From: Insolitispirillum peregrinum
Lineage (GTDB): Bacteria; Pseudomonadota; Alphaproteobacteria; Rhodospirillales; Rhodospirillaceae
Assembly (NCBI RefSeq): GCF_042665255.1
Contig: NZ_JBHTCD010000021.1
DNA: 64,000 bases
Direction: 5' to 3' (one strand)
The notes below the pieces were generated by a model. The model was not told where the DNA came from and ran no database searches. It worked only from the letters and a program-made list of their open reading frames with translations. Below, piece by piece: positions 26,384 through 34,500 of this stretch. The position numbers and the translations under genes are program-made. Position 1 is the stretch's first letter. Each line of letters begins with the position of its first letter.

Positions 26384-27019
26384 TTACCCCTTGTCGGCGC
26401 CCGTTACCAGTCTTTCAATTTCCTTGCGCACCAGACGCTCCACCAGTTCCGGCAGGTTGGCGTCCAGCCATTCGCGCAACAGGGGCCGCAGAGCCTCGCG
26501 AACGATCTCTTCCAGCGTGATGCCGACCTTGCCGATGCCCAGACCACGATCGCGGGCCAGCGCACCGTACAGCTCCGAGAAGATCGCAGCAGACGCAACC
26601 TCGGTCGGCGGTGAAACCAGCCGGTCATCGTCAACAGCCATCATCACCGGCGCGGGCGGCGGTGGCGGAGGAGGAACAACCACGGGGACAGGCTCGGGTT
26701 CTGGTTCGGGCTCCGGGTCCGGTTCGAGCAACAGCGGCTCTTCGTCATCCTCGGGCTCTGTAAGCTCAAGGACTTCCTCCGGCTCGTCCCAGACGGGCTC
26801 CGGTTCCGGTTCAGGCTCCGGCTCGGGTTCTGGCTCTTCCCAAACAGGTTCCGGCTCCGGCGGTGGCGGCGGAGGGGGTGGCGGCGGCGGAGGGGGTGGT
26901 GGTGGAGGGGGTGGTGGCGGAGGCGGAGCCTTGGCTTCCTCTTCCTCATCCTCCGAAAGAATCTTCCGGATAGAGGCGAGAATGTCCTCCATCGATGGTT
27001 CTTGATTGCGATCATCCAT
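26384..27019 (-). CDS. popZ: Polar organising protein PopZ (DUF2497) with 23-proline run
   Basis: 211 residues (start ATG 27019). N-terminus MDDRNQEPSMEDILASIRKIL is the conserved PopZ helix. The middle is a disordered Pro/Glu/Asp linker, including 23 consecutive prolines (plus 26858-26926) and several (EP)n runs. The C-terminal ~65 residues (FSELYGALARDRG, TLEEIVREALRPLLREWLDANLPELVERLVRKEIERL) are the oligomerisation helices. PopZ forms a polar condensate that tethers the ParB-parS centromere and recruits cell-cycle proteins. Upstream of valS, the order also seen in Caulobacter relatives. The proline tract needs EF-P for efficient translation. Confidence 0.92.
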   Translation of the reverse strand: MDDRNQEPSMEDILASIRKILSEDEEEEAKAPPPPPPPPPPPPPPPPPPPPPPPEPEPVWEEPEPEPEPEPEPEPVWDEPEEVLELTEPEDDEEPLLLEPDPEPEPEPEPVPVVVPPPPPPPAPVMMAVDDDRLVSPPTEVASAAIFSELYGALARDRGLGIGKVGITLEEIVREALRPLLREWLDANLPELVERLVRKEIERLVTGADKG

Positions 27020-27094
27020 GGCGTAACCCCGCCCCATAAAGCCAGCACATCAAATCGCTGCACGGCACCCCAATCGGCGCGCGTTCAGAAAGGG

Positions 27095-27123
27095 ATATAA
27101 CATTGCTCCTTAACATTTTGCAA
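27095..27123 (-). promoter_or_regulatory. Candidate sigma-70 promoter for popZ
   Basis: On the minus strand TTGCAA (27123-27118), exact 17-base spacer, TTATAT (27100-27095), about 75 bases before the popZ start. The remaining AT-rich gap to the tolC terminator shows nothing else. Confidence 0.5.
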
Positions 27124-27260
27124 ACGCAAGATGTTTAATCCGCGCAAAATGCCCGCAGCGCCATACCAAAGACCTTACTGCACAGCAAGACAACGCCACA
27201 CTACACCATCATAGCGTTCTGATAGAAAATAAAAAAATCCATTGACCCTGTAAATGCCAT

Positions 27261-27295
27261 AAAAAAGGCGAAGCTCGGGACTTCGCCTTTTTTTT
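27261..27295. terminator. Terminator downstream of tolC
   Basis: AAAAAAGGCGAAG (27261-27273) pairs with CTTCGCCTTTTTT (27281-27293), 7-base loop. A-rich and T-rich on either side, so it can work in both directions; positioned to end tolC. Confidence 0.88.
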
Positions 27296-27320
27296 CAATC
27301 GGCAGGAGCCTTCAGCGGGT

Positions 27321-28769
27321 TCAGCGCCCTTCCGGTTCCTTCACCGGCTGCTGCTTTTCCGGGTCGGATGCATAGTCGTAATCCTTATCCGCCTCATCAT
27401 TGCCGCCAATCCACTGACCACGAACATCATCATAGTGCCCGGCAGACTTGTGCGTTTCGACCGGCAACGCCAGATGTTCGGCAGTCAGGGTTCCAACAGC
27501 AGACATCAACTGATAGGCCGCCACTTTCTCGTTGCGCTGCGCGGTCACCAGACTGACCTGGGCATCGAGCAATTCCTGCTCGGCATCCAGAACGTCGAGC
27601 ACGGTCCGCGCCCCGACCTGAGCCTCACGCTGGACGCCTTCCAGAGCCACCCGGGAGGAATCGACCTGCGACACCAGCGACGAGATCTGCGCCCGTGCCG
27701 ATTGCAAGGTTTCCCACGACTGCACGGCCTGAGCCCGCACGCTCAGCAACATTTCATCAACCTGCAACCGGCGCTGCCCTGCGGTACTCTTCGCTTCGCG
27801 GATCCGGGAATAGACGCTACCGGATTCGTACAGCGGCACACTGACCGTCGCCACCAGCGACTGCACGTCACGATAAGAATCATGATCGCTGGCGTTCCAG
27901 CTTTTGCTGCTCGAAGCCTGCAAGGACACCGTCGGCAGCAATTCGCCACGCACCTGCTGCACCGTATCCACGGCTGCACGGGCCGTGTATTCGGCTGCGA
28001 TCAGTTCCGGCTGCTGGTTTTCCGCCATGCTGATCGTATCATCAAGGGTCGCAGGCAGGGTCTTTACCTCGGCTGGCCAATCGAGGTTCTCAGCCGGAAC
28101 CCCGACAACCCTGGCAAAAGTCGCCCGCGTCGATGCCAGCGTTGATTCCGCCGCCGCCCGCGCCGCCACAGCCCCCGCATGGCGGGCTTCGGCCTGACTG
28201 ACGTCGGTGCGGGTAATTTCCCCCACCGCAAAGCGGTCACGGGTGGCATCCAGCTGGCGACGCAGGACCTGTTCGTTGTTCACGCGCAGTTCCAGCACCG
28301 ACATGTCGCGCAGAACGTCCATATATGCCTGCGTCGCAGCCAGCAGGACAGCCTGTTCGGTGGCAACCAGCGTTCCGCGCGACGCCTTGACGGTATTTTC
28401 CGCAGCGTCCGTGGCATGGACGGTGCGGAAGCCATTAAAAACCGGCTGCGTCACGGTAAAGGTCGACGTCTGCGGCACAGTGCCGATCTTTCGTTCGGTG
28501 GTGGTCGAGGTGTTCTGCTCGATGGTCTGCCGGCCATAGCTGCCACTGACGGTAACGGTCGGGCGCCAGCCAGACAGGGCCTGCGGCACCTTTTCATCGG
28601 TTGCCCGCTGACCGGCCCGCGCTGCCAACAACTGCGGATTTCCCGTGTAGGTCGCCACCAGAGCCTCTTCCAGACTCATCGCCGAGGCGGTCACCGGGCA
28701 CAAAACAGTCCCGGCCAACGCGGCCAGCACAGCATAGGAGACGGCAGAGGAAGCGGTCTTTTTCATCAC
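27321..28769 (-). CDS. tolC: TolC-family outer membrane efflux protein
   Basis: 482 residues with a signal peptide (KKTASSAVSYAVLAALAG...ASA) and the duplicated OEP (outer membrane efflux protein) architecture. Features: SLEEALVATYTGNPQLLAAR at the N-terminus, VTQPVFNGFRT, RFAVGEITRTDVSQAEAR (first repeat), VSVPLYESGSVYSRIREA, QVGARTVLDVLDAEQELLDAQVSLVTAQRNE (second repeat). It forms the trimeric outer membrane and periplasmic exit duct used by type I secretion and RND/ABC efflux. The C-terminal ~50 residues are acidic and disordered. pcm lies 175 bases upstream, a common alphaproteobacterial pairing. No dedicated pump genes are nearby. Confidence 0.94.
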   Translation of the reverse strand: MMKKTASSAVSYAVLAALAGTVLCPVTASAMSLEEALVATYTGNPQLLAARAGQRATDEKVPQALSGWRPTVTVSGSYGRQTIEQNTSTTTERKIGTVPQTSTFTVTQPVFNGFRTVHATDAAENTVKASRGTLVATEQAVLLAATQAYMDVLRDMSVLELRVNNEQVLRRQLDATRDRFAVGEITRTDVSQAEARHAGAVAARAAAESTLASTRATFARVVGVPAENLDWPAEVKTLPATLDDTISMAENQQPELIAAEYTARAAVDTVQQVRGELLPTVSLQASSSKSWNASDHDSYRDVQSLVATVSVPLYESGSVYSRIREAKSTAGQRRLQVDEMLLSVRAQAVQSWETLQSARAQISSLVSQVDSSRVALEGVQREAQVGARTVLDVLDAEQELLDAQVSLVTAQRNEKVAAYQLMSAVGTLTAEHLALPVETHKSAGHYDDVRGQWIGGNDEADKDYDYASDPEKQQPVKEPEGR

Positions 28770-28875
28770 GGTTGTCCCATATATGACAGCGGGAGAAAGT
28801 TCAAAATCAAAACTGAACTCACCAGTTCACTATCGAGCAGCATAGCGGGCAAAATCAGAATGGCAAGTCCCGCCT

Positions 28876-28913
28876 CAGCAAAAAGGGGTGCCCTTTTGCA
28901 GTGGACACCCCTT
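28876..28913 (-). terminator. Terminator after pcm
   Basis: On the minus strand AAGGGGTG (28913-28906) pairs with CACCCCTT (28890-28883), followed by TTT. It separates pcm from tolC transcriptionally. Confidence 0.7.
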
Positions 28914-28944
28914 CCAGTGCTTTGGGACCGTCGGCCCGCACCAA

Positions 28945-29601
28945 TCAGAAGACGAAGCGCGGCGGAGCGGCAAAGCCCGGCAGGACCGGCACGTTGGCAT
29001 CAAACAGGGCCCGCTCGCCAACCACACCGTTCTGGCGGGTGCACAGCACCGCCGTCCCCAGCGGCGACGTCGCCGAACGCACAACCGCCACCAGACGCCC
29101 GCCTTCGGCCAGCTGATCCAGCAGCGAAGCCGGAATGGCTTCGACCGCACCGTTGATCAGGATGACATTATAGGGCCCCTGCGCTGGATAGCCGTCGGTC
29201 AGGTCGGCATCCATCACCGCCACATTGTCGATCCCCAGATCGTTCAGAACAGTGGTCGCGCTCTTTACGAAGTCGGCATCCGTTTCAACCGCAACAACGG
29301 TCGAGGCAATTTTGGCCAGCACGGCGGCTTCGTATCCACTGCCACAGCCGACATCGAGTGCAATGTCGTTGCTGTCGATATCAGCAGCCTGCAGCAGACG
29401 GGCCAGAACCACCGGTTCCATCAGCCAGCGGCCATCGCCAAGGCTGATGTCTTCATCGGTGTAGGCAATGCCGCGCAGGTGCTTCGGCAGGAACTGTTCA
29501 CGCGGAAGGCTCTCCATGGCCTGGATAACCAACTGGTCCGTCACCTTGTTCGGACGGATCTGACCTTCAACCATGTTGTGCCGAGCGATGGCGTAATCCA
29601 T
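28945..29601 (-). CDS. pcm: Protein-L-isoaspartate O-methyltransferase family protein
   Basis: 218 residues; start ATG 29601 (MDYAIARHNMVEGQIRPNKV), the usual N-terminus of alphaproteobacterial members. PCMT features: RPNKVTDQLVIQAMESLPREQFLP, the SAM-binding motif I ALDVGCGSGYEAAVLA, VVAVETDADF, and GPYNVILINGAVEAIP. The enzyme methylates isoaspartyl residues to start repair of damaged proteins, although members next to tolC are not all proven repair enzymes. It has its own terminator before tolC. Confidence 0.88.
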   Translation of the reverse strand: MDYAIARHNMVEGQIRPNKVTDQLVIQAMESLPREQFLPKHLRGIAYTDEDISLGDGRWLMEPVVLARLLQAADIDSNDIALDVGCGSGYEAAVLAKIASTVVAVETDADFVKSATTVLNDLGIDNVAVMDADLTDGYPAQGPYNVILINGAVEAIPASLLDQLAEGGRLVAVVRSATSPLGTAVLCTRQNGVVGERALFDANVPVLPGFAAPPRFVF

Positions 29602-29895
29602 GCCTGAGCCTCTTTGCTTTGCTCTGGGGCTGGCAACATTCCGCCAGGCCACCCACGTTCCAAACCACAGGCACCGGTTCGGACCCCCATGGGGTGACCT
29701 CCCTGCCCTTATGGGCGGTTTTATACTTCTCTCTGGCTTTTCTGACAATCGAAACCATCATTCACGCCCCCGCGTGAGGGAAAATTGCCGCCTGCCACGC
29801 CCGCGAAAGCCGCATGAAAACTGGGGTTCCGGCAAAGGATCAATCCCGCCCCGGCACACGTTGATAAAAAAAATGATTTTTTTGAAAATTTCCTG

Positions 29896-29924
29896 TTGAC
29901 CGCTCCGGCGGTGGCCATTATAAA
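29896..29924 (+). promoter_or_regulatory. Promoter of the tRNA cluster
   Basis: TTGACC (29896-29901), 17-base spacer, TATAAA (29919-29924): near-consensus sigma-70 promoter, preceded by an A/T-rich tract like an UP element (29870-29890). About 57 bases before tRNA-Cys. Confidence 0.8.
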
Positions 29925-29988
29925 CCGCCTCCTCGACGCCGCGATGCGAAACGAAAAAACGCAAAACAGCAAGGGAAAACAAAGATGC

Positions 29989-30062
29989 GGCCGGATGGCA
30001 GAATGGTTATGCAGAGGATTGCAAATCCTCGTATCTCGGTTCGATTCCGGGTCCGGCCTCCA
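29989..30062 (+). tRNA. tRNA-Cys (anticodon GCA)
   Basis: 74 bases with an encoded CCA. Acceptor stem GGCCGGA/TCCGGCC, anticodon stem GAGGAT...ATCCTC region around TTGCAAA (anticodon GCA), TTCGATTC T-arm. First of a three-tRNA cluster. Confidence 0.96.
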
Positions 30063-30111
30063 CATCACGATCAGGTTCGCCTGTTTATGGTGTGATTGCA
30101 GAAGTGACTAT

Positions 30112-30186
30112 TCCGGCGTAGCTCAGCGGTAGAGCTCCCGACTGTTAATCGGGCGGCCGTAGGTTCGAATCCTACCGCCGGAGCCA
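30112..30186 (+). tRNA. tRNA-Asn (anticodon GTT), copy 1
   Basis: 75 bases with an encoded CCA. Acceptor TCCGGCG/CGCCGGA, D-arm GCTCAGCGGTAGAGC, anticodon loop CTGTTAA, variable loop CGGCC, T-arm GTAGGTTCGAATCCTAC. Confidence 0.97.
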
Positions 30187-30251
30187 CTTCAGCAATTTTT
30201 CTCGCAAGAGATGCGGGTCGTAGCCGACCGCAGCTTTGTTATGAAAGATAT

Positions 30252-30326
30252 TCCGGCGTAGCTCAGCGGTAGAGCCCCCGACTGTTAATCGGGTTGTCGT
30301 AGGTTCGAATCCTACCGCCGGAGCCA
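30252..30326 (+). tRNA. tRNA-Asn (anticodon GTT), copy 2
   Basis: Same as copy 1 except position 26 (C for T) and the variable loop (TTGTC for CGGCC). Encoded CCA. The copies differ only in non-helical positions, so both should be functional. Confidence 0.97.
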
Positions 30327-30353
30327 TCTTTCACAAAGACAGACCTGATGCAG

Positions 30354-30382
30354 CCGTCCTGAAATTTCGGGGCGGTTTTTTG
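30354..30382 (+). terminator. Terminator of the tRNA cluster
   Basis: CCGTCC...GGGCGG hairpin (30354-30375) followed by TTTTTT at 30376-30381. Confidence 0.8.
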
Positions 30383-30660
30383 TTGTTTTATGTCCCGTTG
30401 ATACCACATCAAGGCCATCCTTATAGGCCTTCCGGGCGGCTCCCTTCCCTTCAAAAATACGCTATTGTATAGTCCTGATTGCCAAAGGGGTTTTCGGGCC
30501 GCGCCGCCTTTCTCGGACAGGCGCCTCATCCGTCATTATACATAGTCCATTTTTCATATTGCGGCGCAGCATAAAACCCCTACTCTGTACGCCCTACCTT
30601 GATGCCCCGGAAACGGCCACCCCGTTTTCTCGATTACCCTCCCCCACCCGCGAGGCCCCC
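30383..30660 (+). other. Leader region before the Pat-like gene
   Basis: About 280 bases with no supported gene. A possible -10 TATAGT at 30468-30473 with a poor -35 (TTCCCT, 17-base spacer) is the only promoter-like signal. The coding frame is open from 30559, but family similarity begins at the ATG at 30661. Confidence 0.35.
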
Positions 30661-33363
30661 ATGAGCGTCCGAAATCTGAAAAAGCTGTTCCGCCCACAAT
30701 CCGTGGCCATCATCGGCGCATCGAATGCGCCCGGAACAGTGGGCGCAATTGCCATGCGCAACCTGCTGCAAGGTGGTTTCAAGGGGCCGATCATGCCGGT
30801 CAATCCGAAATATCAGGCCATTCAGGGCGTCCTTGCCTATAAGGATGTCAATGACCTGCCGCTGGTTCCGGATCTGGCCGTGGTCTGCGTCCCACCAGCA
30901 GAACTCAGCGGTGTCATTGACCGACTGGGGGCACGGGGGTGTCCGGCTGCGGTGGTGGTTACCACCGGGCTGGATTTGCTCCCCTCCGCAGACGGACAAA
31001 CCTCGCTGACCCAGGACCTGATGGCCACCGCACAGCGCCATGACCTGCGCCTGCTGGGGCCATCCAGTCTGGGGGTAATGGTGCCGGGGATCGGCCTGAA
31101 TGCCAGCTTTGCCCCCCACGCGGCCCTGCCCGGACGGATTGCCTTTGTCTCGCAGTCGGGTGCGATGTGTGCTGCCGTTCTCGACTGGGCAGCCCCGAAA
31201 GGCATCGGCTTTTCGCACTTCATTTCGCTGGGTGCCGGACTGGATACCAATTTCGGCGATATCCTTGATTATCTGGGATCGGACCCCGATACCCGCGCCA
31301 TCCTGCTGTATGTTGAATCGATCGACGAGCGCCGCAATTTCATGTCGGCAGCCCGGGCAGCGGCTCGCAACAAACCGGTGCTGGCAATCAAGGCGGGCCG
31401 CAACGCCGACGGAGCCCGCGCCGCGCGCTCGCACACCGGCCAGATGGCGGGCTCGGATCTGGTCTATGATGCGGCCATGCGCCGTGCCGGCATGCTGCGG
31501 GTGTATGATATCGAAGAACTGTTCGCCGCTGTGGAAACCCTGTCGGTGGTTTCCCGCCCCAAAGGCGAACGCCTGGCCATTCTGACCAATGGCGGCGGTA
31601 TCGGGGTGATGGCAGTTGATGATCTCTATGATCTTGGTGGATCGCTGGCCGAACTGAGCGAAGAAACCCTCGGAAAGCTGGACACGGTTCTTCCGGCGGG
31701 CTGGTCCTACAGCAATCCGGTGGACATCATCGGCGATGCCCCCGGCACCCGCTATGCCGACGCCCTCAGCGTTCTGGTGCAGGCGCGTGAGATTGACTCC
31801 ATTCTGGTGATGCACACCCCTGTCTCGGTGGCCTCGTCGACCGAGATCGCGGAAAAGGTCATTGCCCTGGCCCGCCAGCACAAACGCAGCAACATCACCA
31901 CCTGCTGGGTGGGTGATCAGCTGGTTTCCTCGGCCCGCAAAGCCTTTCACGCCGCAGGCATTCCCACCTTTGACACGCCCCGCCAGGCTGTACAGGCGTT
32001 CATGCACACCGTCGAATACCGGCGGAATCAGGAATTGCTGATGGAAACCCCCCTCAGCCTGCCGACCGAGTTCACCCCCAACACGGTGATTGCCCGGATG
32101 GTGGTTGAAACTGCCCTCAGTCAGGGCCGCACGGTCCTCAGCGAGCCGGAAGCCAAAGCAATCCTGAATGCCTATGGCATTCCGACGGTTGAAACCCACA
32201 TCGCCCGCACCCCCGAAGACTGCCGGGCGATTGCCGAAGAGATGGGCGGGCCGTTGGCGCTGAAGATCCTGTCGCCCGACCTGACCCACAAAAGCGACCG
32301 TGGCGGCGTCCAGCTGAATATCGAGACCCCGGAAGAATGCTTCCAGGCCGCCGAGCAGATGACCCGACGTCTGCGCGCCGCCCTGCCCGATGCCCGCCTC
32401 GAAGGCTTCACCGTCCAGCGCATGGAACGCCGCCCCGGTGCGCACGAACTGATCGTCGGTGTCGCAACCGATCCGATTTTCGGCCCGGTGATCCTGTTCG
32501 GTCAGGGCGGCACTGCCGTCGAGGTGATCGGTGACCGCGCGGTTGCCCTGCCGCCGCTGAACATGGCTCTGGGTGCAGAACTGATCTCGCGCACACGGGT
32601 TTACAAGCTGCTGCAAGGCTATCGCGCCCATGCTCCGGCCGATATGGAAGCCATTTGCCTGACCTTGATTCAGGTCGCCCAGATGATTGTCGATATCCCC
32701 GAAATCATCGAACTGGACATCAACCCGCTGTTTGCCGATGAAAACGGCGTGGTGGCGCTGGATGCCCGCATGGCCATCCGCAAAACATCGCTGATCTCGG
32801 GTGCAGACCGCATGGCGATTCGCCCCTATCCGCGCGAGCTGGAAGAAGACTTCACCATGAAGGGCGGCCGGACCTGCCTGCTCCGCCCCATCCGCCCGGA
32901 AGACGAGCCCAACCACCACATTCTGGTCTCGCGCCTGACCCCCGAAGACATCCGCTTCCGCTTCTTCGGGCTGGTGCAGGAACTCCCCCATAGCCAGATG
33001 GCCCGCTTGACCCAGATCGATTATGACCGCGAAATGGCGTTCATCGCCACCGACACCGACGCCAATGGCCAGCAGGAAACGCTGGGGGTGGTGCGGGCCG
33101 TCACCGACCCGGACAACGAGGAAACCGAATTTTCCATCGTGGTCCGTTCGGACCTGAAAGGCAGCGGTCTGGCGCGCCAGATGATGAAGAAAATGATCCG
33201 CTATTGTCGTGACCGCGGAACGCATACCATGGTCGGGCAAGTGCTGAAGGACAATGGCCGCATGCTGCACTTTGTCGAAAGCCTCGGCTTCCGGCGGGTG
33301 AAGACCATCGACCATGATGTCGTCGAGGTTGCTCTCGACCTGCAGGGAAGCCTACCATTCTAA
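30661..33363 (+). CDS. NDP-forming acyl-CoA synthetase-GNAT fusion (Pat/PatZ-like)
   Basis: 900 residues from ATG 30661 (MSVRNLKKLFRPQSVAIIGAS). Residues ~1-460: CoA-binding and ligase-CoA domains (SVAIIGASNAPGTVGA; VSQSGAM). The ARSHTGQMAGSD motif holds the histidine that is phosphorylated in ADP-forming acetyl-CoA synthetases. Residues ~490-720: ATP-grasp (LALKILSPDLTHKSDRGGV; ELDINPL). Residues ~735-890: GNAT acetyltransferase (LLRPIRPEDE; RSDLKGSGLARQMMKKMI). The architecture is that of Pat/PatZ protein lysine acetyltransferases, which inactivate acetyl-CoA synthetase by acetylation. Whether this one is a ligase, an acetyltransferase or both is open. tam follows. Confidence 0.88.
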   Translation: MSVRNLKKLFRPQSVAIIGASNAPGTVGAIAMRNLLQGGFKGPIMPVNPKYQAIQGVLAYKDVNDLPLVPDLAVVCVPPAELSGVIDRLGARGCPAAVVVTTGLDLLPSADGQTSLTQDLMATAQRHDLRLLGPSSLGVMVPGIGLNASFAPHAALPGRIAFVSQSGAMCAAVLDWAAPKGIGFSHFISLGAGLDTNFGDILDYLGSDPDTRAILLYVESIDERRNFMSAARAAARNKPVLAIKAGRNADGARAARSHTGQMAGSDLVYDAAMRRAGMLRVYDIEELFAAVETLSVVSRPKGERLAILTNGGGIGVMAVDDLYDLGGSLAELSEETLGKLDTVLPAGWSYSNPVDIIGDAPGTRYADALSVLVQAREIDSILVMHTPVSVASSTEIAEKVIALARQHKRSNITTCWVGDQLVSSARKAFHAAGIPTFDTPRQAVQAFMHTVEYRRNQELLMETPLSLPTEFTPNTVIARMVVETALSQGRTVLSEPEAKAILNAYGIPTVETHIARTPEDCRAIAEEMGGPLALKILSPDLTHKSDRGGVQLNIETPEECFQAAEQMTRRLRAALPDARLEGFTVQRMERRPGAHELIVGVATDPIFGPVILFGQGGTAVEVIGDRAVALPPLNMALGAELISRTRVYKLLQGYRAHAPADMEAICLTLIQVAQMIVDIPEIIELDINPLFADENGVVALDARMAIRKTSLISGADRMAIRPYPRELEEDFTMKGGRTCLLRPIRPEDEPNHHILVSRLTPEDIRFRFFGLVQELPHSQMARLTQIDYDREMAFIATDTDANGQQETLGVVRAVTDPDNEETEFSIVVRSDLKGSGLARQMMKKMIRYCRDRGTHTMVGQVLKDNGRMLHFVESLGFRRVKTIDHDVVEVALDLQGSLPF

Positions 33364-33447
33364 AGCAGGGAGCGTGGCTCACGTTCAAGGCACAGATCTG
33401 AGGCACGACCTTTGTCTACCCAATAAACCAGAATAATGGAGACGTGC

Positions 33448-34212
33448 ATGGGATGGGATCCGGTTGCCTACCTGAAATACGGAGGAGAGCGCACGCGCCC
33501 TGCCGCGGACTTGCTGGCGCGCGTACCGGAAACAGACCCCAACGTTATCTATGATCTGGGATGCGGGCCGGGCAATTCGACCGCCCTGCTGTCATCCCGC
33601 TGGCCTGCTGCCCATCTGACTGGTCTGGATGCCGACCCGACCATGCTGGCGCGGGCGCGGAAAAACGGCCCCCGCGCACGCTGGTCTGAAACCGATATCG
33701 AGACATGGGAGGCCCCCCAACCGGCGGACCTGATTTTCTCCAATGCCGTGCTGCACTGGCTGGATCATCACGACCGCCTGTTTCCCCGCCTGATCCAGCA
33801 ACTGCGCAGCGGCGGTATCCTTGCCGTCCAGATGCCGCGCAATCACCATGCGCCGAGCCATGCGCTGCTGCGCGAACTGGCACGCAGCAGTCCGTGGGCC
33901 AGCCAACTGGAAAGCATCCTGCGCGATGAGCCGGTAGCCTCCCCCGAAGCATACTGGCGCTGGCTTTCGCCCCATTGCAGCGAACTGGAAATCTGGGAGA
34001 CAACCTATCTGATGCCGTTACGGGGGCAAGATCCGATTCTGGCATGGATCAAGGGCAGTTCCCTCCGTCCCGTTCTGGCAGCGCTCGCCCCGGAAGATGC
34101 CTTGACGTTTGAGAAAGCCCTGGCCGCCCAGTTGCGTGAGGCGTATCCGGCAGAAGATGACGGCTGTACGCTGTTTCCGTTTCGGCGCCTGTTCATTCTG
34201 GCGACCCGGTAG
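33448..34212 (+). CDS. tam: Trans-aconitate 2-methyltransferase
   Basis: 254 residues; ATG 33448 chosen because GGAG lies 7 bases upstream and MGWDPVAYLKYGGERTRPAADLLARV is the family N-terminus. Class I SAM-dependent fold: VIYDLGCGPGNSTALL (motif I), HLTGLDADPTMLARAR, DLIFSNAVLHWLDHH. It methylates trans-aconitate, a damage product that inhibits aconitase. C-terminus ends FPFRRLFILATR as in relatives. The TAG stop is the first three bases of repeat element A (TAGAGCCGC). Confidence 0.92.
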   Translation: MGWDPVAYLKYGGERTRPAADLLARVPETDPNVIYDLGCGPGNSTALLSSRWPAAHLTGLDADPTMLARARKNGPRARWSETDIETWEAPQPADLIFSNAVLHWLDHHDRLFPRLIQQLRSGGILAVQMPRNHHAPSHALLRELARSSPWASQLESILRDEPVASPEAYWRWLSPHCSELEIWETTYLMPLRGQDPILAWIKGSSLRPVLAALAPEDALTFEKALAAQLREAYPAEDDGCTLFPFRRLFILATR

Positions 34213-34500
34213 AGCCGCAAGACAACCGGGACGTGGAGCGCTGCTCCACACCTCGCCGGGGCCTTGAGGCCCCGGACCCCATTAATTTGATATTGAAAGA
34301 AAAAATGGGGGTCCGGGGGCATTGTCCCCAAGTAAACGGTCGGGGCCGGAGGCCCCGGGCAGGTGCGGACGGCAGTCCGCTATCCTGCCTCAACTGCCGT
34401 GTACCGTGGCGTCACATTTAACGCACACCGGTCTAGCCTTTTGATCGGTCGCAGTGATAGCGCGCAAAACCGGAACCACTTTTGCGCTCACTGCTCTAAT
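34210..34500 (-). repeat. Composite A/B repeat filling the tam-hflX gap
   Basis: The whole ~290-base gap between these convergent genes is repeat. B in minus orientation spans ~34225-34403: GTGGAGCGCTGCTCCAC, GGGGCCTTGAGGCCCC, CGGGGCCGGAGGCCCCG and a GCCGTGTAC end. Element A follows in reverse, 34408-34500, ending CACTGCTCTAA. The CGTCACATTTAAC loop of A is inverted relative to its arms when compared with the copy at 8850. The outer ends TAGAGC provide the stop codons of both tam and hflX. Confidence 0.75.

Noticed and set aside
26640..26930. The popZ GGC/GGT/GGA tract as a microsatellite
   Set aside because: Codons within the tract are mixed, so it is not a simple repeat unit; it is read as selected protein sequence.
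26391..27005. A Gly/Ser-rich plus-strand frame opposite popZ
   Set aside because: It is the complement of the Pro/Glu codons of PopZ; PopZ's conserved N- and C-terminal helices decide the strand.
29870..29895. A/T-rich stretch before the tRNA promoter as a terminator for pcm or another gene
   Set aside because: It has no stem and lies just upstream of a near-consensus promoter, where an UP element fits better.
30634..33315. An 893-codon open frame antisense to the Pat-like gene
   Set aside because: Same explanation: a GC-biased shadow, rich in His/Gln/Gly, with no family motifs.
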